Shown piece after piece: positions 7,820 through 16,472 of a DNA stretch of 35,390 nt. Source of the DNA: Clostridia bacterium. Its GTDB lineage: Bacteria > Bacillota > Clostridia > Tissierellales > Dethiosulfatibacteraceae. Numbering within the stretch: position 1 is the first letter of the stretch; each line of letters opens with the position of its first letter. The stretch spans positions 1-35,390 of the forward strand of contig JAABRS010000006.1 in NCBI GenBank assembly GCA_011390775.1, given 5' to 3'. The notes beneath the pieces are model-generated. The model searched no databases. It was not told the origin of the DNA and saw only the letters and a list, made by a program, of their open reading frames with translations. The position numbers were made by a program, and so were the translations under genes.

Positions 7820-9163
7820 TTATTTTAATCTTTCTTCAATGATTTTTACTAAACTTAATGCGCGTTCTTCAATTTTCCCTTGATCTTCACCTTCAATCAT
7901 TACCCTTACTAAAGGCTCTGTCCCACTCGGTCGGATATATACTCTTCCTTTTCCTAAAAATTCATTTTCTATAATTTTTATTTGTTCAACAATAACTTCA
8001 TCTTCTGTATACTTATGTTTATTATTTTCCTTAACTCTTGCATTTTTTAAGGTCTGAGGTAGCTTTTTAAATTCAGAAGCTAAATCTGAAGATTTGATAC
8101 TTTTCTTTTTTAAAATTTCTACTAATTTTAGTCCTGTAAGCATTCCATCTCCAGTAGTATTATAGTCGAGAAGTATTACATGTCCTGATTGTTCTCCTCC
8201 AATAATATAATTATTTTTTCTCATTTCACCTAATACGTTTCTATCTCCAACCGTAGTTTTTTCAATATTTATTTCCTTTTCCTTTAAGAATAAATCAAGT
8301 CCTAAATTACTCATAAGTGTAGCTACTAAGGTATTATTTTTTAATTTGTTTTCTTCTTTCAAGTCTAATGCTATGGAAGCCATTATTTTATCGCCGTCGA
8401 TTATTATACCTTTGTTATCAACTGCTATTACCCTGTCGGCATCACCATCAAAAGATAATCCTATATCAGCCTTTGTTTCTTTAACTAAAGATACTATTTC
8501 CTGAGGACAGGTTGAACCGCAATTTACATTTATATTTAATCCGTTGGGATAAGCATTTGCCACATATACTTCAGCTCCAAGTTGATTAAATATTTCCGGA
8601 GCTGTTTTGTATGCAGCACCGTTTCCACAATCTAATGCTATTTTCAATCCCTCCAGAGTTACTTCAGCTGAGTCTTTAATGTACTGAATATATTTATTAA
8701 CTGCCTCTGGCATTTCAATTTTTTTACCGATTTCATCTTTGATGGGTCTGATATCTACCTTATTAATTATTAGTTCAATCTCTTCTTCTTGTTCAGGCTC
8801 CAATTTATAGCCCTCAGAGTCAAAAAACTTTATACCGTTATATTCTACTGGATTGTGTGAAGCCGATACAACAATGCCACCATCAGCATCTAGTTCCCTA
8901 GTAAGATATGCTACTCCTGGAGTAGGTATAGTTCCTACACTTATTACATCAACACCTACTGAATTAAGACCAGATATCAGGGCTCCTTCTAACATATCCT
9001 TCGAAATTCTAGTATCTGAACCTAATATTATTTTAGGTTTTCTTTTTTTTATATTTTTAGATAAATAATATCCACCAGCTCTACCTACATTATATGCTAA
9101 TTCTGATGTTAAATCTTCATTGGCTATTCCTCTAATTCCATCTGTTCCAAAATACTTTCTCAT
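7820..9163 (-). CDS. glmM: Phosphoglucosamine mutase
   Basis: The enzyme converts glucosamine-6-phosphate to glucosamine-1-phosphate, the step before UDP-GlcNAc and so before peptidoglycan. The 447-residue protein shows all family motifs: RKYFGTDGIRG at the N-terminus, the phospho-serine loop SASHNP with catalytic Ser102, the metal loop DGDADR at 239-244, the sugar loop GGEQSGH near 320, and the C-terminal phosphate loop RPSGTEPLVR near 415. Length is normal. It lies 13 bases after the histidine kinase gene and is the last gene of the wall/shape cluster, so the two-component system may share its transcript. Confidence 0.96.
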   Translation of the reverse strand: MRKYFGTDGIRGIANEDLTSELAYNVGRAGGYYLSKNIKKRKPKIILGSDTRISKDMLEGALISGLNSVGVDVISVGTIPTPGVAYLTRELDADGGIVVSASHNPVEYNGIKFFDSEGYKLEPEQEEEIELIINKVDIRPIKDEIGKKIEMPEAVNKYIQYIKDSAEVTLEGLKIALDCGNGAAYKTAPEIFNQLGAEVYVANAYPNGLNINVNCGSTCPQEIVSLVKETKADIGLSFDGDADRVIAVDNKGIIIDGDKIMASIALDLKEENKLKNNTLVATLMSNLGLDLFLKEKEINIEKTTVGDRNVLGEMRKNNYIIGGEQSGHVILLDYNTTGDGMLTGLKLVEILKKKSIKSSDLASEFKKLPQTLKNARVKENNKHKYTEDEVIVEQIKIIENEFLGKGRVYIRPSGTEPLVRVMIEGEDQGKIEERALSLVKIIEERLK

Positions 9164-9176
9164 ACAAATCTCCTTG

Positions 9177-10451
9177 TTAATTGTTTTTTAGATAAATGAT
9201 TATTGTCGTACCATTATTTATTTCACTTTTTATATTAATTTTACCTTTATGTTTATCTACTATCCATTTAGCAATACTTAAACCCAAGCCTGTGCCGCCT
9301 TTTTCTCTATTTCTTCCTTTATCTCCTCTATAAAATCTATCGAAGACCTTATCTATTTCATCTTTAGAAATGCCAATTCCTGTATCCTTTACAGTAAGTT
9401 TTGTATATCTTTTTTCTTTGTTTAGTTTCACAGTAATTGAACCATTATTATTATTGTATTTAATTGCATTATCAAGAACTATACTTATAAGCTGTCTAAT
9501 TTTATTTTCATCACCGCTTATTTCTAAATTTCCTTCTATATTTTTTTCTAATAAAATATTTTTTTCTTTTAATATATTTTCGTAGCTATCTAAAGTTTTA
9601 CATAATAAATTCGATATATCAAATTCCGTTATATTTAATTTTATATCTACTGTATCTCCCTTGGCAAGAAGTAAAAGTTCTTCGATAAGGATATTGAGAT
9701 TATATATTTCTTCCTTAATATTTTTAAACCAAATTTCATTGTCCTTTATTCTAGCTTCTTTATCATAAGTTGCTGCATCTAAGTTTGTTTTTATAACTGT
9801 CAAAGGAGTTCGCAATTCATGAGATGCATCTGCAGTAAAGGCTCTTTGTTTTTCCCAAGCTTCTTTAACGGGCTTTATATATCTTCCTGCTAGGAAAAAA
9901 CTAATAGCTGAAAGAATAAGAAGTCCCATTAATCCCGAGTATATTAATATTTTAAACAAGTTATTTAAAAGTATTTCCTGCATTTCTATACTTCTATAAA
10001 CTTGAATAACACCTACCATGGTGAAACTCTTAAAAAAAGAAGAATAAACTCTATAATTTATTCCATCTATAGAAATTGTATCATATATTTCCTCTTTATC
10101 TTCTAAAGCCTTTATGGCTTGACTTTTCATATCATCAATTAAAGTAATATCATCACTTTTTATGTATTGTGTATTTAAATCTTCATTGTAAATAAAATAG
10201 TTTATTTTAACTCTATTATCAGAATTTTCATCTAGAGAAAATCTGTTTTGAAAGGGGGATTTGTAATAGTATTCACTTTCAAAGTCTCCAGAAAAAATCA
10301 CTTTATACGCACTTTCTTTTAACATAATATCAATGGATTTATTAAATTCATGTTTTGCAAATTGATAAATTCCAGTTGACAGTACAAATAGAAGTATTAA
10401 AAGTATTAAAAGTGTAGACAATGTAATTCTCAATCTTAATTTTTTAAACAT
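9177..10451 (-). CDS. Membrane sensor histidine kinase
   Basis: The 424-residue protein has two transmembrane helices (about residues 8-30 and 166-188) around an extracytoplasmic sensor of about 135 residues with no domain I recognise. After a short linker come a HisKA domain with the phosphorylated His211 in ASHELRTPLT and a HATPase domain with the N box DNAIKYN, G1 box DTGIGIS and G2 box GTGLGLSIAK. The last 15 residues are short and basic. It partners the response regulator gene that ends one base before it starts. Its place between a penicillin-binding protein locus and glmM suggests that it senses envelope state, which is inference. Confidence 0.93.
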   Translation of the reverse strand: MFKKLRLRITLSTLLILLILLFVLSTGIYQFAKHEFNKSIDIMLKESAYKVIFSGDFESEYYYKSPFQNRFSLDENSDNRVKINYFIYNEDLNTQYIKSDDITLIDDMKSQAIKALEDKEEIYDTISIDGINYRVYSSFFKSFTMVGVIQVYRSIEMQEILLNNLFKILIYSGLMGLLILSAISFFLAGRYIKPVKEAWEKQRAFTADASHELRTPLTVIKTNLDAATYDKEARIKDNEIWFKNIKEEIYNLNILIEELLLLAKGDTVDIKLNITEFDISNLLCKTLDSYENILKEKNILLEKNIEGNLEISGDENKIRQLISIVLDNAIKYNNNNGSITVKLNKEKRYTKLTVKDTGIGISKDEIDKVFDRFYRGDKGRNREKGGTGLGLSIAKWIVDKHKGKINIKSEINNGTTIIIYLKNN

Positions 10452-10452
10452 A

Positions 10453-11121
10453 CTATTTTTCTCCTAATGAATATCCTATGCCTCTCACTGTTTTTATTTC
10501 TACTCTACTTGATTTAAGTTTTTTCCTAAGATGATGTATGTAAATTTCAATATTGTTTTCTGATACATCTGTTTCTAATCCCCATAATCTATCAATAATT
10601 TGTTCTCTTGTGAAAACCTGACCGGGCCTTTTTATAAGCATTTCCATTAACTCCCCTTCTTTTTTTGTTAAATCAAAAGTATTATTATTTGTTTTTAAGA
10701 GGAAATTTTTTCCATCATAAACTACATCTAGATACTTCAACATATCGCCAATAAAATCTTTCTCTTTTCTTCTAGTCAAGGATCTAACTCGAGCAAGAAG
10801 CTCTTCTATTGCAAAAGGCTTTATAAGATAATCATCAGCGCCTAAATCTAAACCTTTAACCCTGTCCTCTATTGTATCCTTAGCGGTAAGCATAAGTACC
10901 GGTGTACTATTCTTTTGTTTTCTAATATTCTTTAGTATTTCTAGACCGCTTATTTTAGGAAGCATTATATCCAATATTATTACATCATATATGTCTTTTT
11001 CAGCAAATAAAAGTCCTTCTTCACCATCTTCTGCAAAATCTAAATTTATATTGTTTTTTTCAAACAAATACTTTAATGCTCCTATTAATTTTTTTTCATC
11101 TTCTACTAATAAAACTTTCAT
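10453..11121 (-). CDS. OmpR/PhoB-family response regulator
   Basis: The 222-residue protein has a receiver domain (acidic pocket VEDEK at 6-10, phosphorylated Asp51 in IILDIMLP, Thr79, Lys101 in DYLIKPF) and a C-terminal winged-helix DNA-binding domain (from about 127; TKKEGELMEMLIKRPGQVFTR is split by a helix, and TVRGIGYSLG ends the wing). It is the partner of the adjacent kinase. The ATG at 11121 has GGAG five bases upstream. A TTTAAG-N5-TTTAAG direct repeat 10 bases before a TATAAT lies in front of the gene, which suggests that the regulator controls its own transcription. The known streptococcal protein using that box is CiaR; orthology is not shown by this sequence. Confidence 0.94.
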   Translation of the reverse strand: MKVLLVEDEKKLIGALKYLFEKNNINLDFAEDGEEGLLFAEKDIYDVIILDIMLPKISGLEILKNIRKQKNSTPVLMLTAKDTIEDRVKGLDLGADDYLIKPFAIEELLARVRSLTRRKEKDFIGDMLKYLDVVYDGKNFLLKTNNNTFDLTKKEGELMEMLIKRPGQVFTREQIIDRLWGLETDVSENNIEIYIHHLRKKLKSSRVEIKTVRGIGYSLGEK

Positions 11122-11141
11122 CTCTACTCCACCATTACATA

Positions 11142-11174
11142 ATTATATAACCTTTATCTTAAAGCTTTCTTAAA
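11142..11174 (-). promoter_or_regulatory. Promoter with TTTAAG-N5-TTTAAG direct repeat (CiaR-box-like) before the two-component genes
   Basis: On the minus strand, TTTAAG (11174-11169), five bases, TTTAAG (11163-11158), then ten bases, then TATAAT (11147-11142). The 11-base repeat period puts both half-sites on one face of the helix, as OmpR-family dimers require, and the repeat takes the place of a -35 element. The first half-site overlaps the stop codon of the upstream ATPase gene. The predicted start near 11135 leaves a leader of about 14 bases. I searched the window by eye for a second copy and found none. Confidence 0.65.
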
Positions 11175-11868
11175 TGACTTGTTGGATAATTCTGCTTACT
11201 TCACTATAGTTGTTTTCCAACAAAAAATTTTCTCCTAAAGAGTTTAACTTAGGCATAAATTCTATCTTGCCATCTACTCTAACTTTTAAAATTTCTTCAA
11301 TTTCATTAGTCGTTAGAAGATTGCCTCTTTTTTCTTCTTTTTCGATGGTTTTATTAATCACAAGTTTAATATCTTTAACATCACTACTTATTATGTTTAG
11401 GGAGGAAAAAATACATTTAACATTTTCTATTTTATTATAAGTGAGCATTACAACCAGATCTATTATCTCATAAGAAGCAGTTTTAATGTCATCGGCTACT
11501 GTAGTGCCATCTATCACTATATAGTCATAAATTCCATTGCTTTCCATAAATATTTTTTTTAAATGTCCCAAGTCAAGTTGCTTATACTTATCCTTCATTC
11601 TGGGAGCAGGTAAAAAATCAAATTTGAAATCTTCTTTCTCTATATTAATAACTGCCTGTTCTAAGCTGCATGTATCTTTGATTAAATCAACCACATCATA
11701 TATCACCATGTCTTTTACGTTTAAATAGTAAGAACTGTCTTTTTCACTATTAGAAAGATCAACTAATAAAACTTTATTATCTTTAGAAAGTTCTTTTGCT
11801 GCTATTAGAGAAAAAACTGTTTTCCCCTGTTTTTCTTCACATGATGTAAGCATAATAAATTTACTCAT
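11170..11868 (-). CDS. MinD/CpsD-like P-loop ATPase with atypical Walker A
   Basis: The 232-residue protein belongs to the ParA/MinD superfamily: a P-loop at residues 8-18 (TSCEEKQGKTV), a switch strand KVLLVDLSNSEKDSS near 32-46, and a Walker B-like strand YDYIVIDGT near 114-122. The canonical KGGVGKT is replaced by EEKQGKT, so the signature lysine of the deviant Walker A is Glu11. The TS-x5-GKT spacing is closer to bacterial tyrosine kinase (CpsD) P-loops. No C-terminal tyrosine cluster is present, and no clear amphipathic membrane-targeting helix like that of MinD is seen. In many Firmicutes minC and minD follow mreBCD; here there is no minC, and this gene stands between mrdA and a two-component system. 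It could be a degenerate MinD or a regulator of wall synthesis. Confidence 0.7.
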   Translation of the reverse strand: MSKFIMLTSCEEKQGKTVFSLIAAKELSKDNKVLLVDLSNSEKDSSYYLNVKDMVIYDVVDLIKDTCSLEQAVINIEKEDFKFDFLPAPRMKDKYKQLDLGHLKKIFMESNGIYDYIVIDGTTVADDIKTASYEIIDLVVMLTYNKIENVKCIFSSLNIISSDVKDIKLVINKTIEKEEKRGNLLTTNEIEEILKVRVDGKIEFMPKLNSLGENFLLENNYSEVSRIIQQVI

Positions 11869-11870
11869 AA

Positions 11871-14800
11871 TTATTCCTCCTCTTCTGACTCAAGTTCAAA
11901 ATATTCTCCAATTATTTCTCTTACCATAGGTGATGGATATCTTCCAGAACCACCTTGAAATATAACAGATGCTACTGCGATTTTAGGGTTCTCAGCTGGA
12001 GCAAAAGCTACATACCATCCAAAATCATTAAATCCTGTTCCCGTCTCCGGATTTACTCCATCTTTTTCTGCTGTACCAGTTTTTGCTGCTACTGTAATTG
12101 GAAAATTTTTATATATTCTACTATCTTCTGCTACTAATACCATTCCTTTTGTAACATCATCTAGGTATCCATAGTCATTTATATTAATTCTTTCTTCTTC
12201 TCTAACAGGCTGATATAAAATTTCTCTTTCTGTATAATCTGTTCCTTTTTTTATTATACTTAGATTCTTTCTATATCCTCCATTTGCTAAAGTAGCAGTG
12301 TATCTAGCCATTTGTAAAGGAGTATATGAATTATCTCCCTGTCCTATACTAATATTCATTGTATCCCCGTAATTCCATATAGCAGAGTTTATGTAAGTAT
12401 ATTTTATTATATCTGTTATTGGTATTCCATAGTTATTAGTTTTATTTGGATTAATTCCTAGTAGATCTAAGCCATCATAAACCTCACTTCTTGTTAATGG
12501 TTCTTCGTTCCTAGTCCACGATAGAATTTTGTTTATTAATTGTTCCTTTTCATCACTATTGAAAGTTATATCATCCTTATAAAATTTATCAATATTTTCT
12601 TCTAAATAGATTTCTAAGTAATATCTTGCATTAGCGGCTTTTGTATCGGGATTTGGCAAGCCTCCAGAGGATTCGTTTGGTAGATCTATTTCTATACCTG
12701 TCTTTTCCCCTAACCCTAATTCTTTAGCCATTATAAGTATATCCTCCAATGTAACTCTTTGTGATACCCTTTCATTAGTTACCTGGTTCTCTCCTAATAC
12801 TAGTGTGTAAAAATAAAAGTTACAAGAATCTCTTATTGCTTCATATAAGTTTTCGTATCCGTGCTGACCTTTATACATATTCCATATCCAACATCCAAAT
12901 TGTTGATTTCCTATTTCCATATGACCTGCACAATAAATTTCTTCATATGGAGATATACCTCTTTGGAGAGCTGCTAGTGAAGTAACCATTTTAAAAGTTG
13001 ATCCTGGTTGTATTGCTGTAAGCATTGATATATTATACAATGGCTTAGGTGCTAATGGATTTTCAGATTCATTCATCAGTCCTTCCCAATTTTCTCTTGT
13101 GATTCCTGTTGAAAAAAGATTGGGATCATAAGATGGATAATTTACCATTGAAAGAATTTCACCAGTTTCAACATCTACTACTACTAAGGCTCCTGTATTA
13201 GCTTGATTATAACTGTCTTCGAAATCAAAATCTCCCCATTTACTTTCAAAGGTGCCTCCCTTTTGGATTTCTTCCAGTCCATATTTGAAAATTTCTTCTG
13301 CTTTTTGCTGTAATTCTATATCCAATGTTAGATGTAGATTTCCCCCGGGTACAGGTTCTTCAACATCAGTTACCTTTATTCTATTACCATAAGCATCCAC
13401 TTCTAAAGTTTGGGATCCTTTTTTACCGCTCAATAAATCTTCAAATTTTTCTTCTACCCCAGTTTTTCCTATTAAATCATCTCTACTATAATTATTTTCT
13501 TCTATATATTTTTCTAATTCATAATCTTGAGAAATTTTACCCATATATCCCATTATATGTGCTGCTGATTCTTTAAAAGGATAATATCTAACAGATTCAG
13601 TTATGACATCTACTCCATTTAGTTTATCGGAGTTTTCAGAAATCAATGCAACAGTTTTTTCAGAAGCATTATAGCATATATCAATAGGATAGTATGCTCT
13701 ATATCCTTGATTTAAGTACCTTTCTCTCAATACAAATATATATCTTGCTTCATAGTTACTTATATTATTAGCTAATCCAGCTTTTTCTCTCAAGGAATAA
13801 AATATTTCCTTCGGTGTACTATCAACATTATTAGGATCTAAATTAGCTTCTACCCAATTATTTTTTTTAAGTATAGCTGTATATTCCCAGCTGGATACTG
13901 AAATTTCTGGATTTATGTATTTTAACAACTCATTTTGGGCATAGTATTTTACATCATCATTAGTTATTACACTATAATCAATATTATCATTTTTGGCTAA
14001 TTCTAATACTACTTCAAAGGCTGTAGTTTCATCAGGTAGATTGTTTTGTGTTAAAAACTTTACTTTTTCTTCTTCATTTAAGTAATTAAAATATAATGTG
14101 TTTCCATTCTCTACATAATCAATTGGTAAGTCAGGATAAAATTCTTTAACTCCTTCATAAAGTAATACCCCAGGTATAATACTATTATTTTCTTCGCTAT
14201 ATATACTTCTAAATAAATCTTTTTCTGAATATTTTCTTACTAAAGCTATAAAGTCATCTTTAGCTTGAGAATCCATAGTTATAACATCGGAGATTTCGTT
14301 GATTAGCTTATTCTTAAGTTGATTAAATTCTTCGTCGTATATAAAGGAAAAATCCTTTATTTCAATATTATCTATATAATTTCTAGAATCTAGAAATCTG
14401 AATATAAATCTTCTTCCTTCTGAGTTACCTAATAGTCTTCTGAAGTATTTACCATCACGATGAAATAATTTTATCAAAAGTTCTTTTTCTGTTAAGTTTT
14501 TATCTAAATTATTTTCTTCTAACCAGGAAGTATATCCATTATCGTAGATAATTTTTCCTTCTTTATATGAAACTGGAATATCAAGGCTTTCTTTATATAA
14601 AATCAAGAATAACCTTTCTTCCATATCAATATTTCCTATATATGCTCTTGCTGAATTATATATTTCTTCAGCCAGATTATTTTCTTTTATTATATCCATA
14701 ATTTTTTCTTCTGGATATAAATATAACTCTTCATTCTCAATAAATCTAAAGGTATTCATTTCGATGGGAAAATCGTCTATTAATAATTCTCCATTTTTAT

Positions 14801-15101
14801 CTAATATACTAGTTAGCATATGTGCTGTATTATTAAATTCCGAATAATTTAATTCATCTTTTAACACTTGTATAGTAAAACTTGGTATATTTTCAGCTAA
14901 CAATAAGCCATTTCTATCATATATATTGCCTCTCGGAGCCTTAATAGGGAGATCTCTAATTCTTTTTATATCAGATTCTAACCTATACTCATCTCCCTCA
15001 ATTAAAGTTAAAGTAGATAATCTAAATGTAAGTAATGAAAGTAAGACTATTACTATATAAAAAAATATTACATGTCTATTTCTAAAATTGAAAATATTCA
15101 T
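11871..15101 (-). CDS. mrdA: Penicillin-binding protein 2, very long form (peptidoglycan D,D-transpeptidase)
   Basis: This class B PBP cross-links peptidoglycan during rod elongation with MreBCD. Residues 11-32 form the single membrane anchor, followed by the PBP dimerisation domain (LPIKAPRGNIYDRNG near 51-65). The transpeptidase domain carries the SxxK motif at Ser701 (PGSTFKM), SxN at 759-761 (DSCN) and KTG at 1007-1009 (AAKTGTAE). At 1076 residues it is far longer than the 600-700 of most PBP2 proteins. The extra length lies in a helical, charged insert of roughly 350 residues between the N-terminal region and about residue 450, and in a smaller insert at about 820-905 between SxN and KTG. 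Long PBP2s occur in Clostridia. The tail is acidic (ESEEEE). It follows mreD by 18 bases. Confidence 0.93.
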   Translation of the reverse strand: MNIFNFRNRHVIFFYIVIVLLSLLTFRLSTLTLIEGDEYRLESDIKRIRDLPIKAPRGNIYDRNGLLLAENIPSFTIQVLKDELNYSEFNNTAHMLTSILDKNGELLIDDFPIEMNTFRFIENEELYLYPEEKIMDIIKENNLAEEIYNSARAYIGNIDMEERLFLILYKESLDIPVSYKEGKIIYDNGYTSWLEENNLDKNLTEKELLIKLFHRDGKYFRRLLGNSEGRRFIFRFLDSRNYIDNIEIKDFSFIYDEEFNQLKNKLINEISDVITMDSQAKDDFIALVRKYSEKDLFRSIYSEENNSIIPGVLLYEGVKEFYPDLPIDYVENGNTLYFNYLNEEEKVKFLTQNNLPDETTAFEVVLELAKNDNIDYSVITNDDVKYYAQNELLKYINPEISVSSWEYTAILKKNNWVEANLDPNNVDSTPKEIFYSLREKAGLANNISNYEARYIFVLRERYLNQGYRAYYPIDICYNASEKTVALISENSDKLNGVDVITESVRYYPFKESAAHIMGYMGKISQDYELEKYIEENNYSRDDLIGKTGVEEKFEDLLSGKKGSQTLEVDAYGNRIKVTDVEEPVPGGNLHLTLDIELQQKAEEIFKYGLEEIQKGGTFESKWGDFDFEDSYNQANTGALVVVDVETGEILSMVNYPSYDPNLFSTGITRENWEGLMNESENPLAPKPLYNISMLTAIQPGSTFKMVTSLAALQRGISPYEEIYCAGHMEIGNQQFGCWIWNMYKGQHGYENLYEAIRDSCNFYFYTLVLGENQVTNERVSQRVTLEDILIMAKELGLGEKTGIEIDLPNESSGGLPNPDTKAANARYYLEIYLEENIDKFYKDDITFNSDEKEQLINKILSWTRNEEPLTRSEVYDGLDLLGINPNKTNNYGIPITDIIKYTYINSAIWNYGDTMNISIGQGDNSYTPLQMARYTATLANGGYRKNLSIIKKGTDYTEREILYQPVREEERININDYGYLDDVTKGMVLVAEDSRIYKNFPITVAAKTGTAEKDGVNPETGTGFNDFGWYVAFAPAENPKIAVASVIFQGGSGRYPSPMVREIIGEYFELESEEEE

Positions 15102-15119
15102 CTAAATCACCTCATACTA

Positions 15120-15620
15120 TCAATAATATTTAACTTTAATCCCTACTTTATCAATTAAATAAAATTCTATCTTTAAAACCGGATACAGCAAAATCAAATT
15201 TAGTATTGTCTCTAATATTATAGGTCTTATTATCTCTAATAGACTATCTGTATTTATTCTTAAGAAAAATATAATTAAATAAAAAATCATATTATATGCT
15301 ACTGACATTACAGCAACAGCTGAGTAATATGTTAAGTAATCTTCTCTATAAACATTTTCTTTAAATGTACCTAATAAATAACCTATAATAAAGTAAATCA
15401 ATGTGTTTATTCCAAAAAATCCTAGGTACATTGAATCCGTCATAATACCTAGAAATAATCCAAGAAGTCCTCCGTAATATTCTCCTAATTGAATTGAGAA
15501 TATTACTAAAAAAAGCAGGGATATATTTGGTATTATATCCATAATTGAGACAAATTGAAAAAGTGTAGACTGTATAACGAAGCTTAAAAATAAAATTATA
15601 AAGGGAAATACTTTTTTCAT
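15120..15620 (-). CDS. mreD: Rod shape-determining protein MreD
   Basis: The 166-residue integral membrane protein has about five hydrophobic helices, starting MKKVFPFIILFLSFVIQ and including LGEYYGGLLGLFLGIMTDSM, the best-conserved part of MreD. It links cytoplasmic MreB filaments to PBP2 in the elongasome. I chose the ATG at 15620 over a TTG 15 bases upstream, because AAAGGTG sits at a correct distance from the ATG and overlaps the TTG. The gene starts 4 bases after the mreC stop, and mrdA follows. Sequence conservation in MreD is low; the call leans on hydropathy plus position between mreC and mrdA. Confidence 0.92.
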   Translation of the reverse strand: MKKVFPFIILFLSFVIQSTLFQFVSIMDIIPNISLLFLVIFSIQLGEYYGGLLGLFLGIMTDSMYLGFFGINTLIYFIIGYLLGTFKENVYREDYLTYYSAVAVMSVAYNMIFYLIIFFLRINTDSLLEIIRPIILETILNLILLYPVLKIEFYLIDKVGIKVKYY

Positions 15621-15624
15621 AATA

Positions 15625-16461
15625 TCACCTTTCAATCTTCAATACATAAACATTATGAAGTTCTTGAAAATCTACTACTGGTTCAACCTGTAAATCTATA
15701 GTAAGTCCATCATCTCTTTCTAAACTTATTACCTTTCCAATATAGAGATTTTGAGTGTATATTTCTCCTAATCCAGAAGTAACCAAAGCATCTCCGACTT
15801 TTATTTCATCATCTTTAGAAAAAGTATATCCTTTAATTGTATTGTCGATTTGTCCTTTTAGTATACCACTTGAATTATTTTTTATATTTCTAAAACTTAT
15901 ACTACTGTTGATATCAGCTATAGTAATAACCTTTGACCAGTTATTTCCAACATCAATTACCTTACCTACAAGACCTATAACAACCAAATCCTCTTCTAGT
16001 TCTGCAGCATGAACAATTATATCGTCATTTTTGATTCCTTCATTGGTTCCTTTATCTATAGTAAATTTTTGAAACCAGTTATTAGGATCTCTGCTAATAA
16101 TTTGAGATTTTACATAATCATAATCTATCATCTGTCTCATTTCATATTCATTTTTTAGATATTCTTGATTTTCCACTATGTCTAGAAGTATTCTATTTTC
16201 ATTTGTTAGCTCATATACACGTTCTTTTAATTGTATGTTTTCTTCTCTTACTTTATATATTTCAAGTATAGATTCGTATGAATTTGAAAAAACCCTTCCA
16301 ATGTTATAAAAAACTTTTTGGATTGGCGATGTAACGGTACCTATTATGTTTTTACCTGTATTTGTTCCAACATTGTAAACAGATGTATAACCTATAGCAA
16401 TAATTAACAAAAGACAAATTATAACTACTGCTAATCTTTTTATTAGTTTCTTGTTTTCCAC
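15625..16461 (-). CDS. mreC: Rod shape-determining protein MreC
   Basis: The 278-residue protein has one N-terminal membrane helix (about residues 8-28), a coiled coil (about 65-100, with EENIQLKERVYELTNEN) and an extracellular beta domain (about 115-275). The beta domain includes the conserved DPNNWFQKFTIDKGTNEGI segment and a GLVGKVIDVG strand. MreC bridges PBP2 and MreB. A GTG start at 16461 is used, with a GGTGG ribosome site upstream. It lies between mreB and mreD in the standard mreBCD order with 11- and 4-base gaps. Length is normal. Confidence 0.95.
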   Translation of the reverse strand: MENKKLIKRLAVVIICLLLIIAIGYTSVYNVGTNTGKNIIGTVTSPIQKVFYNIGRVFSNSYESILEIYKVREENIQLKERVYELTNENRILLDIVENQEYLKNEYEMRQMIDYDYVKSQIISRDPNNWFQKFTIDKGTNEGIKNDDIIVHAAELEEDLVVIGLVGKVIDVGNNWSKVITIADINSSISFRNIKNNSSGILKGQIDNTIKGYTFSKDDEIKVGDALVTSGLGEIYTQNLYIGKVISLERDDGLTIDLQVEPVVDFQELHNVYVLKIER

Positions 16462-16472
16462 ATAACCACCAC

